A stretch of 64,000 nt of DNA, from the NCBI GenBank assembly GCA_002077065.1, contig NAJO01000045.1, positions 248,001 to 312,000 of the forward strand, written 5' to 3'. Made by a program: the position numbers and the translations under genes. Positions 9,942-20,849 of the stretch are shown piece by piece. Numbering within the stretch: the stretch's first letter is position 1; every line of letters starts with the position of its first letter. Below the pieces are notes generated by a model that saw nothing but the letters and a program-made list of their open reading frames with translations, did not search any database and had not been told where the DNA came from. This DNA comes from Cryoendolithus antarcticus. Its lineage: Eukaryota > Ascomycota > Dothideomycetes > Cladosporiales > Cladosporiaceae.

Positions 9942-12900
9942 ATGGCTCAATATCAGGCACAGCAGGGCCGCGACTATGGCCGCAACCCGAGCTTCGGCAA
10001 CGCTTCCTCGGCGCAGCGCGATGCCGCCTTTTCCAACATCTTCGGCGCTGCACCGCCAGGTGCAGGACGAAGTCAGACCATGAGTGGTGCGCCGCCGCCC
10101 ATACCTCAGGACAGGGCAAATACCATGTCTGGCGCCCCGCCATCTGGGTACCTCCCGCGAGCCCCACCTGTCCGCCCTGGGCAACAAGCAAACGGGTATC
10201 CCCCTCCACGACTAGCGGAGCCATATGGCGGTCAGCAGATGCCAAACGGGCAGAGCTCGCCGCAGAGGAGACCGATGCCTCCGCCGGCGCAGAACATGCC
10301 TCAGCCTATCCGCCCTGATCGCGTCCCGTACGGCCAACCGCAGCGGATGGATCCTCGTGGTCCGCCAGGCGGTGCGCCATACCAGCAACGGTCCTTCACA
10401 CAGCGACCATATGCGCCAGGTGGGCCAGCTCCCACGCCAGCATTGAACAGCGACAGTTATCGGTCCCAGTCCCTGGCTTCCAACCCGCGACCCGCTTACC
10501 AAGCCCCCAGCAGTGGCTACGGCAACGCTCCAGCCAACGCGTTTCGGCAGCAACCATATGTGAATCACTTGGCGCGAACTACTGCACAAGGTAGGATTGT
10601 GCCCGAACGAACTGGGGATGAGCGGACTATGTCAATGTCATCATACACAAGAGACAGTGACTACACGCAGACGATGAGCGGGAGAGTAATACCGAATCGG
10701 CGGCGGACATCAGGAGAGTCTCAGTCATCTGATCTGCCCCAAACACCGCAAACAAACGGCTATCATGTTGCAGAACGACCGCAACAAGACGCGCGTGCGA
10801 CCAGCGGCGGGAGTGTCAACTCTCGAACGATGTCTATGGCCTCCACTGTGGTTTCGCCGAATGACGCCAACTCGCCGCGGCCATCGGTCGCCGGTACAGC
10901 TCGCTCAAACAGTCAGATCACCCAGGCTAGTACGATGGTAGCGCAGAAGCGGCCTTCACTGGTGTATGGTGCGATGCTGTCAAATGTAGCGCAAGCATTT
11001 CGCGAGCGCGTGGCAATGGGCGAGAAAGAGAAGGACGCCTTGGTGTACCAGAATGCCTTTACTGGATTCGAAGCCGTGGAGCTCATCTCGTACATCATTC
11101 GAACATCAGATCGCAATCTTGCTTTGCTGCTCGGTCGATCACTGGACGCGCAGAAGTACTTTCACGAAGTTGCATACGCACATCGATTGCGCGATTCGCC
11201 GAATGAGATCTACCAATTTAAGGAAGCGCTGCATGAAGATCCGCCCGAGGTGAATGGTGTCTTCACGCTGCTCACAGAGTGCTACTCGCCTACATGCAAC
11301 CGCGACAACCTCTGCTACTCGATCGCATGTCCACGCCGACTGGAGCAGCAACAGCGTCTGAATCTCAAGCAGACTGTAGGTCTGAAATCTGAGGTCTCGC
11401 GATCTGATCTCCACGACGAGGAAGGCAGCGAGCAGAAGCTTTGGATTAACACTGTCACTCAAGATGTCGCCAACAGCGTCTCCGACAGCGAGAAGAAGCG
11501 CCAAGAAGTCATCTCCGAGTTGATGTACACTGAGCGCGATTTCGTCAAGGATCTGGAGTATCTGCGAGACTTTTGGATCAAGCCTCTACGATCGCCGACC
11601 GAGTCACCGATCCCTGAGCATCGGAGGGAGAAGTTCATCCGGACCGTCTTCTCCAACTGCCAGGATGTGCATAATGTCAATTCCCGAATGGCGAGTGCTT
11701 TGACCAGACGACAGCAACTTAACCCTGTAGTGCGAAATGTTGGCGACATCTTCTTGGAGTACATACAACAGTTCACGCCGTTCATCAAGTATGGCTCTGC
11801 GCAATTGTACGGTAAATTCGAATTCGAGAAGGAGAAGAACTCGAATCCAGCATTCCAGCGCTTCGTCGATGTCACGGAGAGACTCAAGGAGTCGCGCAAG
11901 CTTGAGCTCAATGGCTATCTCACCAAGCCGACAACGCGTCTTGCGAGGTACCCGCTACTACTGGAGGGGATTCTTAAGGCCACTGCGCCCGACAATCCGG
12001 ATCAGCAAGACATACCGCGCGCTATCATCCAGCTGAAGGAGGTGTTGTCGAGGGTGAACGAAGAGTCTGGCAAGTCAGAAAATCACTTCAACCTCATGAG
12101 CTTGAACCAGCAGCTCAAGTGGGGTGCCGTACCGCCTGTTGACTTGAAATTGACCGAGGAGTCAAGACAGCTGATCTTCAAGGGCAACCTGAAGAAGACA
12201 CCGCAGAGCGAGCAGGCAGACATCACCGCCTACCTGTTCGATCACGCAGTTCTCCTCGTCAGAGCCAAGATGGTCAACAAGAAAGAGGAGATGAAAGTCT
12301 ACCGCAAACCCATCCCTCTCGAGCTCCTGCAGATTAAGGAGATGGATACAGTCCTTCCACGCCGCGGCATCACACGCCCATCCTCGAGCATGATCCCTGG
12401 CGTGGGTCGCAGCGCCGCCGCCCGCGCCAATCCGCTAGAACAAGGCTACCCAGTGACCTTCAAATCGCTCGGCAAAGGCGGCTACGAGCTCACACTATTC
12501 TGCACTACGCAGTCACAGCGTGAGAAGTGGATGGAGCATATTGCGCAGCAGAAGGAGAAGCTCTCCGAACGGCACAAGATCTTCACCATGAGCAAGCTCA
12601 GTGAAGGGTTCTTCACAACTGGCACCAATCGCATCAACTGCTGTCGTCCTATCGATGGCGGGAGGAAGTTGGTCATCGGCACAGACCTTGGCGTGTATGT
12701 CTGTGACCGCCGACCGAAAGATGCGTCACAGAAGCCCAAACGTGTGCTTGATTGCAGATTTGTAACGCAGCTCGAAGTCCTCGAGCAGCACCAGATTCTC
12801 ATCGTCTTGACGGACAAGGTAGTGAACTCCTACTCGCTCGACGCGCTCGACACGGAAGAGTCCGCATCCGCGCCTTCGAAGCGCGGCCGCCGCATCTGTC

Positions 12901-13729
12901 ATGCAAACTACATCAACGCTGGCACGTGCAACGGACAGACCCTCGTCTGCTGCGTGAAGTCCTCTTCCCTTAGCTCCACAGTCAAAGTCTACGAGCCCAT
13001 GGACAGCATGACAAAAGGCAAGAAGAAGTCCGGACTCATGCGCGCTCTCGCCTCGGGCCAAGACGTCCTGAAACCTCACAAGGAATTCTACATCCCCATG
13101 GAGTCCAACAGCATCCACTTCCTGCGCTCCAAGCTCTGCGTCGGCGGCGCCAAGGGCTTCGAGATCGTCTCCCTCGAGACGCTCGAGACGCAATCGCTTC
13201 TCGACCAGGCCGATACATCACTCGACTTCATCACGCGCAAGGAGGGCGTGAAGCCTATCTATATCGAGCGCAATACGGCGGAGTTCTTGCTGTGTTACAC
13301 CGACTTCAGTTTCTACGTCAACAAGAACGGCTGGCGGGCTCGAGGCGACTGGAAGATCTTGTGGGAGGGCAGTCCGCAGAACTTCGCCACATGGGGGGAG
13401 AAGTACATCCTTGCTTTTGAACCGGAGTTTATTGAAGTCCGTGGGAGCGAGACGGGGGGTTTAGTTTGTATACAGACGTTCAAGTCTGTGAGGTTTTTGC
13501 ATAGTAGTTCGAGAGAGGTTGGTCTTCATTCCCCTTGCATCGTTCTTTCTCGCTGGACCAGTCGGCTGACTTTGAGACGCAGATCCTCTTCGCCTACGAA
13601 GATGACATTGGCGAGGACGTTATCGCCAGTTTGGATTTCTGGGGTCGGCCGGGGAGTCCGGCGCAGGCGACACAGGTTGTTGCCGGAGCGAGTCAACAGC
13701 CGCACACGCAAGCGGCGGCGGGTAGATAG
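9942..13729 (+). CDS. rom2: Rho1 guanine nucleotide exchange factor (Rom1/Rom2 type)
   Basis: Two exons, 9942-13517 and 13583-13729, joined over a 65-nt intron (GTTGGT...GACGCAG), give 1240 residues. The domains in order are: a disordered Pro/Gln-rich N-terminus with two TMSGAPP repeats and RTMSM motifs; DEP at about 335-430; RhoGEF (DH) at about 515-710, starting RQEVISELMYTERDFVKDL; PH at about 740-875; and a citron-homology (CNH) domain at about 890-1220. The last exon completes the CNH domain with ILFAYEDDIGEDVIASLDFW. This is the order found in fungal Rom2, which activates Rho1 in cell-wall-integrity signalling at the plasma membrane. Without the splice the frame continues into an Arg-rich nonsense tail. 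The symbol denotes the type; one such gene usually serves in filamentous ascomycetes. Confidence 0.93.
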
Positions 13730-13975
13730 GTGCAGCAGGGCGTTTGGAGGAGCGGAATGGTGATGAAAGTTGGGAAGCTTACCTTATGTATGAGTATGAA
13801 GATATGGAGGGTGATATGTTCATGCCAACGTTGATGGAGTCACCGTGTCTCACAGCGATTGGAACCTTCGGGTGTTGACCATACAGTGCAAGAGTGATGT
13901 TTCATACAAGCTTGACGCCTTTCCGCGTGCCAGATATCAGTTTTGTTTATTTCCCAATGCATTTTCCCATCCCGC

Positions 13976-15967
13976 TTACTTCTCATACACATACCCCACC
14001 GCCCTCCTCCCTGGATGCGCGGGCTTAGCGCCACAGCGGCACTCGAGCACATGCGGCTTCTCCCTGTAGCCGTTGCTTTGCATGTCCCTCGTTCCGTTCG
14101 CCTTTCCAGCTCCTTCTTTCGAGGACGACTTCGAGCCTGGTAGCTTGCTCGACGATGTAGTGCTCTCGGAGCCCAGCGCACTCTTCGCCTGGCCGGCGGA
14201 GGACTTCGAGGCGGGTGCTGGTTTTTGAGTGGCTGCGAGCTGAGCTTCCAGTTTCTCCATCCGCTTCTGCAAGTCACTGAAGCGCGAGTCTTCGGGCACG
14301 TTGCTCGCGCTGTCTGAGGGAGGTGACTTGGCAGAAGGCGTGGCTGGCTTCTGAGCAGGCGTGCGAGACTTGGTGGAGTTGGCTTTGTTCGCTCCGCCTG
14401 ATGAGAGCTTCGGTGGCGGCCTTCTCTCGGGCTTGCTAGCTTGGTCTGCGCTAGAATGAGGTTTGCCAGCGTCGCCGTTAGGGTGAGCCGAGTCCAGTGG
14501 AACGGCCAGCTGCCGCTCCCGCTCTGTCAAGGCCCGCTCGCGAGCATCGAGGTCTTTCGTTTTGGCTTCGTGCTTAGATGGGTGAGCACAGCCTGATCCG
14601 CCGTTGACCTTGGTATTGCGCTTCGTGTCTGCGTCGGTCTTCTCCTGCAGAAGCTTCTCCCGCCTCGCCAGCTCCTTCTCACGTTTCTGCAGGTCTTGAG
14701 CCTTCTTGTCCTGCTCGTCACTCTCTTCTCGAGCCTGTTTATCAAGCTCCTTGCGTCGCTGTGAGATGACTGTGTCGATCTTTTCTTTGGCTTGCTTCTC
14801 GCGCTCGCTGAGAGCTTGCTCACGCTTCTCGAGGTCTTCCTTGTGCTTCTTCAGCTCTTCGCTCGACTGCGAGTCGCCTTTATGGGCATCGTTTTCAAGC
14901 TTCTTCTCACGCTCATCGAGCTCTTTCCCACGTCTCTGTAGGTCCTCGTCTTTTTTCCTCTGCTCACCAGTGGCTTGCGCGTCGGCCTGCTCTTCAAGCT
15001 TCTTTTTTCTCTCATCAAGCTCTTTCTGGCGGTCATCGACGTCTTTCAACTTCTTCTCCAGCTCGGCCTCACGTTCACTGCTCTGGCTGTTCGATTCCTG
15101 ACCTTCCTTATCTTGCTCCGCTGCTTGATTCTTCGTCTTCTCCGCAAGCTCTGCCTCGCGCTTCTCAAGCTCTTCACGCTGTCGCTTAAAGCTGTCGGCA
15201 GTTTCCTTGTCCGACTTAGTCTGGGTAGACTGCTCCTCGGTCTTCTTTGCCAGCTCAGCCTCTCTCTTCTCCAGCTCCTCTCGCTGCTTCTTCACTTCCG
15301 CACTTGCAGACTTGTCAGACTCCGACTTGGCATCATTGTCCTTAGTCTTCTGCGCGAGCGCCGCCTCACGCTCTTCAAGATCCTTCAGCTTTTCAGCGAG
15401 CTCCTCCTTCGACTTACTGCTCTCGCCAGCCCCAGCGCCTGCCCCAATAGCCGTAGGCCCAAACCCAATCTCAGCGTCCATGAAATACCACGTCAGACAG
15501 AATGACCAAGGTTCCTAGCACTTCGCATCAGCATCTATTCAACCCCTTCACCCAGGCCCAGATCAACTCACCTCCCACTGCCACATATGCACCTTCATCC
15601 CCGGATGTCCCTTCGGCACCCTCTGCCCTTGGAAGTGATTGAGATAGACCTTCCCGTATTCCACCGGCTGCAGCGTGCAAGCCCCGGGCGGGGTAACGCG
15701 GTCCTTCGACACCATCCATAGCTGTCTCTCGCCAGTGCCGCAAGTAGCCCAGTTACCACCACCATTCGCGTGAAGATACTTGCTGCTGTAGACGTTTTTC
15801 AGTGCAATGGTATTCTCCTTGTCGCCGGCTTCGACGACCCATTTCTGCTCGCTGTCCTTGTCACCGCGATTCTGGGCCACGACGCCGGAGGGGTTGCCGG
15901 CGGCGCAGTGCGCAAGGACAAGACCATTGGAAACGGAGACAATGTAGATCTGTTTTTCCTCCGCCAT
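13976..15967 (-). CDS. Beta-trefoil (ricin-B-lectin-like) domain fused to a long charged coiled coil
   Basis: Exon 1 (15967-15572) encodes 132 residues with a trefoil-like pattern: QIYIVSVSNGLVLAHC, SEQKWVV, YSSKYLHA, GERQLWMV and a final MWQWE. Exon 2 (15469-13976) encodes 497 residues, mainly a Glu/Lys/Arg heptad-like coiled coil with repeats such as LEKREAELAKK, followed by a Ser/Pro/Lys-rich part and a Cys-containing end (VLECRCGAKPAHPG). The joined protein is about 629 residues. An alternative acceptor at 15515 gives a typical 57-nt intron and adds 15 residues; both keep the frame. A cytosolic scaffold that binds a glycan or protein through the trefoil is conceivable, but the function is unknown. 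The start MAEEKQ has a good context; an upstream in-frame ATG at 16057 would add 30 hydrophobic residues. Confidence 0.75.
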
Positions 15968-16758
15968 CTTAGGGGGCTCAACCAAGAAGTCGGATGACAG
16001 TGTGATGAAGAGGAGAAGAAGAGGAATACCTACGAGATGGTCTACCATCATACTCACTGCACTTTGACTTTGCCATCACGCTATGTTGTGCCACGCGTAT
16101 GCACGTCTGGCGCAGGAGGCACGAATGTTGACCACTTTATGCTGCGGCATGGACCCCGAGAGGTGCAACTCAAAGCAACTCAAAGAAGTGGAGTTGGACT
16201 TGTCCGGACGAGGCACTTGGACACCTGCAGGGCCGATGTAGATCGACAAATCGATAGATCGACGACGGAGACCCAGTTTCACATCCCCATGAGCGGCATA
16301 TTCGAAGTGTAAGTTGTTCGCGACCGACTGTACGTTCAAAGCAGTGGTGCTGACAATGTCCCTTCTCTAATGTCGGATGCTGTATGTTCGTGCGTCTATC
16401 AGTGCGCTGTGAGCTCAGTTGTAGAGGCATTGATGTTATTGAAAGGCGCATGAAGCTGCAGCAAGCTGTGAACCGGAATCAGTCGTGCGTTGCAATCACT
16501 AAGCAGCACATATGGAATACTCTCGCCCTGACGGAAGTAGTTCGAGTCGCACGAACGAGGAGTTGATCAGCGGCCATCCGACCGGGTGTCGACAATCTGG
16601 CCACCAGCTGCTCGGTAGTTTTAGATCGCGGGGCAGTCTGACAATGACGATGGTAACATCTTGGATAATATAAGCTATGTAGCTCGCATCATCTGCACGT
16701 ATCCATCGATCCATCTACCAATAACACCACTTCCTCGATACCGTCTCCCTACTCAATC
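15968..16758. other. Divergent intergenic region
   Basis: This is promoter sequence for the trefoil/coiled-coil gene (minus) and the isochorismatase-family gene (plus). No coding potential is recognised. TATATTATCC-like AT-rich sequence lies near 16660-16680, before the plus-strand gene. Confidence 0.5.
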
Positions 16759-17396
16759 ATGGCACCCTCAAGCATGCGCGAGATGCTCGGCGCTCAGCCA
16801 TCCACCGCCTCCCCCTCAGACTCCACCCTCATCATCATCGACGCCCAGAACGAGTACGCCTCCGGCAAGCTCAAGGTTACCGACGCTCCATCGACCCGCA
16901 AAGCCATTTCCGGACTCCTGGAGAAGTACCGCGAAGGCAAGGGACAAGTCATCCATGTCGTGCACGAAGTGCCCGACGGCGCGCCAGTGTTCACGCCGAA
17001 GACCGAGCTGGCGGAGGAGTTCGATGAGTTGAAGCCGAAGAACGGAGAGAAGGTCATTAGGAAGAACCATCCGAGTGCCTTTGCCGACACGGAGTTGCAT
17101 GAGTTGCTTGGTGGAGGGAAGAAGAAGGTCGTGTTGACGGGTTATATGGTGCGTAGTCCTGATGCTGTTTGGGATATCATGCGTCGGACTGAATACTAAT
17201 AAGCTGACAGGCGCATGTATGCGTGTCGACTACCGCTCGCGACGCTGACAGGTTTGGATATGATGTGCTGGTTGCTGAGGATGCTGTTGGTGATCGCGAT
17301 ATTCCGGGCTCATCTGGAGCGGACCTGACGAAGATTGTGATGCATGAGCTTGGGGATGCGTTTGCGACTATTGTCCAGAGCAAGGATATCAAATAG
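16759..17396 (+). CDS. Isochorismatase-family cysteine hydrolase
   Basis: Two exons, 16759-17148 and 17211-17396, joined over a 62-nt intron (GTGCGT...CTGACAG), give 191 residues. The family triad is visible: Asp in [10 protein letters not shown] (about 28), a Lys in the [11 protein letters not shown] stretch, and the nucleophile Cys in [12 protein letters not shown] (about 134), which is created by the splice (TGYM|AHVC). Related enzymes hydrolyse small amides or vinyl ethers such as nicotinamide, N-carbamoyl compounds or isochorismate. The fungal group is mostly uncharacterised, so I name no substrate. No signal peptide is present, so it is probably cytosolic. Confidence 0.92.
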
Positions 17397-17402
17397 GCGA
17401 CT

Positions 17403-18188
17403 TCAGTCAGACTCCTCGTCGTCCTCTCGTGGCTTCGGTCCGAGAACGTACAGTCCTTCGACAGTGTGCGGGTCTTCGCTGAAGTGCGGGAACTTGAAAG
17501 CATTGTACTTGTTGTCCATCAAGTCTCTGAATGCAGCCTGCTTCTCCTTCGTGAAATCTTTCACTTTCAGCACGTAGCACGTGTCTACCCACATACGCGC
17601 AGTGGAGATGACAAGCTTGTTGGCCCTATTCACCAGCGCGGTCACAGTCTCGACGCTGTGCTCGAGGAAGAGATCACAGGCGAACGTTTGCGGTCCGAAA
17701 TGCTCCCCAGCTGGCCCGATCTTGTCATCAAAGTTTTCCTTCTCTATCAGCTCCACGCCCAGCGATGCGAGAAACGTTTTGTCGACGTCCAAGACGGCTT
17801 TAACCTCCTGCGCATATACCTCGATCTTGACCTCCCCTTGCCCCTCCAGGTGCTTCACTATGTCCATGAAGATGGCCCATTGTGTCATGGTTCGGCGGCT
17901 ATTACTTTGATTCTCCTCGGAGAAGCTCCCGAAGCCCAGACACACTGCCTTTGAGATTGCCCAGCCAGCAAGTGGTTTCGAGAATGCGAGAGTGCGGCAG
18001 AGCGAGTTGCGGGCCTCGCTGCGCCGCCAAATCAGTTGCCGCTCATTGAATTGCTTGATTAGGGTCTCGGCGGCGACGCCAGGTGCAGGGCGGTATGCTC
18101 GCCGTCCGTCCACTTTGGTGCTTTTGGGTGGATCTAGCTTCTTCGTTCTCGGGACGGTAGTCCAGGAAGTGTCGTCGTCGTCGGCCAT
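17403..18188 (-). CDS. SRR1-like domain protein
   Basis: A single exon of 261 residues starts at MADDDDTSW; an upstream in-frame ATG exists but its translation is low-complexity. It shows the SRR1-like pattern: CLGFGSFSEENQSNSRRTMTQ, a run KIEVYAQEVKAVLDVDKTFLASLG, and FACDLFLEHSVETV. The family is named after Arabidopsis SRR1 (circadian/light response) and its yeast relative Ber1. Its biochemical role is not settled. The gene ends six bases after the convergent isochorismatase-family stop codon, so the transcripts probably overlap at their 3' ends. Confidence 0.85.
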   Translation of the reverse strand: MADDDDTSWTTVPRTKKLDPPKSTKVDGRRAYRPAPGVAAETLIKQFNERQLIWRRSEARNSLCRTLAFSKPLAGWAISKAVCLGFGSFSEENQSNSRRTMTQWAIFMDIVKHLEGQGEVKIEVYAQEVKAVLDVDKTFLASLGVELIEKENFDDKIGPAGEHFGPQTFACDLFLEHSVETVTALVNRANKLVISTARMWVDTCYVLKVKDFTKEKQAAFRDLMDNKYNAFKFPHFSEDPHTVEGLYVLGPKPREDDEESD

Positions 18189-18835
18189 GCTATGGTGATG
18201 TGCTGCTGTGTTGTGGTTGGTGGAGCTGAGGGATTTTTGGTAAAGCGAGTTGATTGCTAGAAGGAGATACCCGAGCAAGGAAAGTGCGATGAAAGGGTGA
18301 CTGAGAGTGACTCTTGATACTGACCGCTTCTCATCTCTCGCGTTGATGCGTTTGTACCCATCAGCACTGCGCTGACGGGTGGCAGCATGACGGATGAAGA
18401 AATGAAACTCTAGTGCTTCGAAAAGTGACAGGTTCGTCGTAGCGGGATCGTCCGCACGAACCTCATCTCCCTCTCTGCCTTTACGCGTCTAACAACGACG
18501 CGGACACTCACTGATCGCCGACATCGTTGTAGACCATGCGGAAGGGCCATCCTTCTTTGTGGTACTATCAAGACAGCGACTTCTCTAGCTGCGGTCCTTC
18601 GAGCCTCGGGCTGCTTAGCATGAGGGGCATGCTTCCAGCTGATTGTGCCATGGGGTTGCTGCGATTCAAGTCCTTTACTACGATAAGTACCTTTCTTCCA
18701 CTTCTTGTTCTTGCCTATCTGCAGAGATATGAGAGCTAGTCTTTTGCTACTTCACTCCCAACTTGGATCTCGCGGATTATCTTGTACCTGCTCTGAGTAC
18801 CGCAACACATCTTGTCACTGCCCTCGTCAGACAGC
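18189..18835. other. Divergent intergenic region
   Basis: This lies between the SRR1-like gene (minus) and the cupin gene (plus), 647 bases with no supported coding region. Confidence 0.5.
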
Positions 18836-19394
18836 ATGGCAGATCATGAAGCAATACCGCCGCCGCCAGCAGATGGCTGGAAGCACGAAGGCGTTCGTGT
18901 AGTCAAAGCGGATTCGCTCGACAGCAACACCGCTCAGACACCTGGCATGAATCGAGCAGCCGCCATCAACCTAGCTAGGACTGGTGCACAAAAGCTATGG
19001 GCTGGAACAGTGCATGTAAGACTCACCGGCAGTGGATCGGACGCCTCTCCCTACAAGTCCTGCGACTAACATACACCAGATCCACCCTGACGCCAAGACC
19101 GGCGCCCACCACCATGGCCATCTGGAGTCAGTGATCTACATCGTCAAAGGGAAGGCACGCATGCGCTGGGGCGAGAAATTGGAGTTCACTGCTGAAGCTG
19201 GACCTGGAGATTTCATTTTCGTCCCACCTTACGTCCCGCATCAGGAGATCAATGCCATGAAGGACGAGACCCTCGAGTGCGTGCTGGTGAGGAGCGATAA
19301 TGAGGCGATCGCGATCAACTTGCCGGATGTGGAGCCCGTGGAGAAGCCAGAGGATGTGAGGTGGATAGACCCGACGCATCCGACAGGAGGCTGA
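18836..19394 (+). CDS. Small single-domain cupin protein
   Basis: Two exons, 18836-19015 and 19080-19394, joined over a 64-nt intron (GTAAGA...CACCAG), give 164 residues. Both cupin motifs are in exon 2: GAHHHGHLESVIYIVKGKAR carries metal-ligand His and Glu residues, and PGDFIFVPPYVPHQEINA carries the second His. The protein is cytosolic by appearance. Such small fungal cupins resemble bacterial proteins with no fixed substrate; an oxygenase, isomerase or sugar-binding role is possible. The ATG chosen is the first in frame. Confidence 0.88.
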
Positions 19395-19658
19395 GAGGAC
19401 GTCGGGAAAGCGTGCGAGGAGTCATGCATGTAAACTGTGCCTCCATCTGCGCGTCGCTATCTACACTCGCCATTCAGCCAGCATAGGCAATCTTCAAGAG
19501 CTGTTTGCATTTCCCAAACTCTCTGCAAACTCGTGCACTTTGACCCGACAATACCGCTCTGCTGTGAATAGGTATTGCATCACGCGGGCACCATACTGTA
19601 ACCAGATGCCCCTGCACTGTAACCAGCAGCAGAAAACCAGGGCAGCGAAGATAGTCAG

Positions 19659-20060
19659 TCAGCAAAGGACCGCACAGAAGAGGTAGATGATCAAGATGAC
19701 TCTCATGTGCAAAGGCAACTCCTTCGAAAGTCGCACATCCTCGTAGTCGTCCAATTCACTCAGCATCCTTGCATCATCCGTCGCCTTATGCAGGTTCTCG
19801 CTTGAGCAGTGAAGCTCTTCCGCATCGCGTTCAACCCTGCGGGACACCTCGTTGTCGCAAAATGCTTGGACAAGTAGCAGCGACCTGTCTCGTTGTATGA
19901 TCGTTTGTAGCAACATGTGCTTACTTCGCGTCTTTCCAGCCAACAGAGCAGCATTGTCAGCTTGCAAGGCCCTGCATTTCGTCGCGAGACGATCGCGATC
20001 TTCGGTCAGTGTCTTGATGTGTTCAGCTTGCTTTCGTTTCTGCGCTCCCTTCTTGGGCAT
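19659..20060 (-). CDS. Hypothetical small coiled-coil protein
   Basis: An open frame of 133 residues starts MPKKGAQKRKQAEH. A helical charged stretch (about residues 10-50) has heptad-like Leu/Ala spacing, and the C-terminus is hydrophobic (MRVILIIYLFCAVLC), as in a tail anchor. I do not recognise a family, and there is no splice evidence. It could be a chance frame. A homologue in a related genome would settle it. Confidence 0.35.
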   Translation of the reverse strand: MPKKGAQKRKQAEHIKTLTEDRDRLATKCRALQADNAALLAGKTRSKHMLLQTIIQRDRSLLLVQAFCDNEVSRRVERDAEELHCSSENLHKATDDARMLSELDDYEDVRLSKELPLHMRVILIIYLFCAVLC

Positions 20061-20465
20061 GTTGATGGCGTCAGAATTAGATATCAAGAGGAAGACACAT
20101 GGAAGCTGGCCATGATGGTGATACGCACAGGATATAGACGGGATGCGAAGGGAGTGAAAGGTTCTACCGCGCGTAGTCTCCAGTGAACGGAAGACACGAT
20201 CATCGATGAGAGGTGACTAGATTGTACTGGCTGCATTGCGTAGTTTACTGTAACAGTAAGATACTGAAAGCCGGAACTTTACCTCAGTTGTGGCGCACGC
20301 AGAGTTGTTTTAAATCGCTTGCCCGCAGCCACTCGGAGAGATCGACTTGCCTCTGTAAAGTGGCTTGCAAACCTACATGTTGGCATCCGGCCATCATCCA
20401 GCCAACTGATGCCCACTCTGCCGTCATTTCAGCTCATCTTCAATTGCGACCAATTCGCAGACCCA
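20061..20465. other. Intergenic, no gene seen
   Basis: The 405 bases hold only short overlapping frames. A stop-free stretch on the plus strand (20213-20500) has no motif. Confidence 0.45.
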
Positions 20466-20849
20466 TCACTCCGCAAAGCCGACCACCAGCGTACCAATAG
20501 CCAGCGCAGTGACTGGAAGCCACGCCGCCTCAACCGTCCTACGCATCGTCATTGACACGATGTAGAGGCTATTCATCGCGATGAACGCCTGCACAACCAC
20601 AGCGGCAATGCAGAACGTGTTGAAAGTGCGGGTTAGCCACGACGCATCAGACGGCAAGCCCTTACCGGCGAGCATGATCACCCCCGCTGTGGCAACAGCC
20701 ATACTAATTTCTAGATGCGAGTGCATTATGAGCGTCTGAGCGCGAGACAGTCTCTTGGTCGAGGGGGAGCGATGGAATTGTACGAGGTGCCAATCGCAAA
20801 AGCGGCGCCTCTCTTGCGAACAATGGAGCCGGTGCTTACTCTTCTCCAT
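20466..20849 (-). CDS. Hypothetical small membrane protein
   Basis: A 127-residue frame starts at MEKSKHR. Three hydrophobic segments are visible: SMAVATAGVIMLAG, CIAAVVVQAFIAMNSLYIVS and WLPVTALAIGTLVVGFA. This is more order than expected by chance, but the N-terminal 45 residues are Arg/His/Cys-rich and may be a leader. The true start could be MHSHLEIS further in. No family is recognised. Confidence 0.35.
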   Translation of the reverse strand: MEKSKHRLHCSQERRRFCDWHLVQFHRSPSTKRLSRAQTLIMHSHLEISMAVATAGVIMLAGKGLPSDASWLTRTFNTFCIAAVVVQAFIAMNSLYIVSMTMRRTVEAAWLPVTALAIGTLVVGFAE

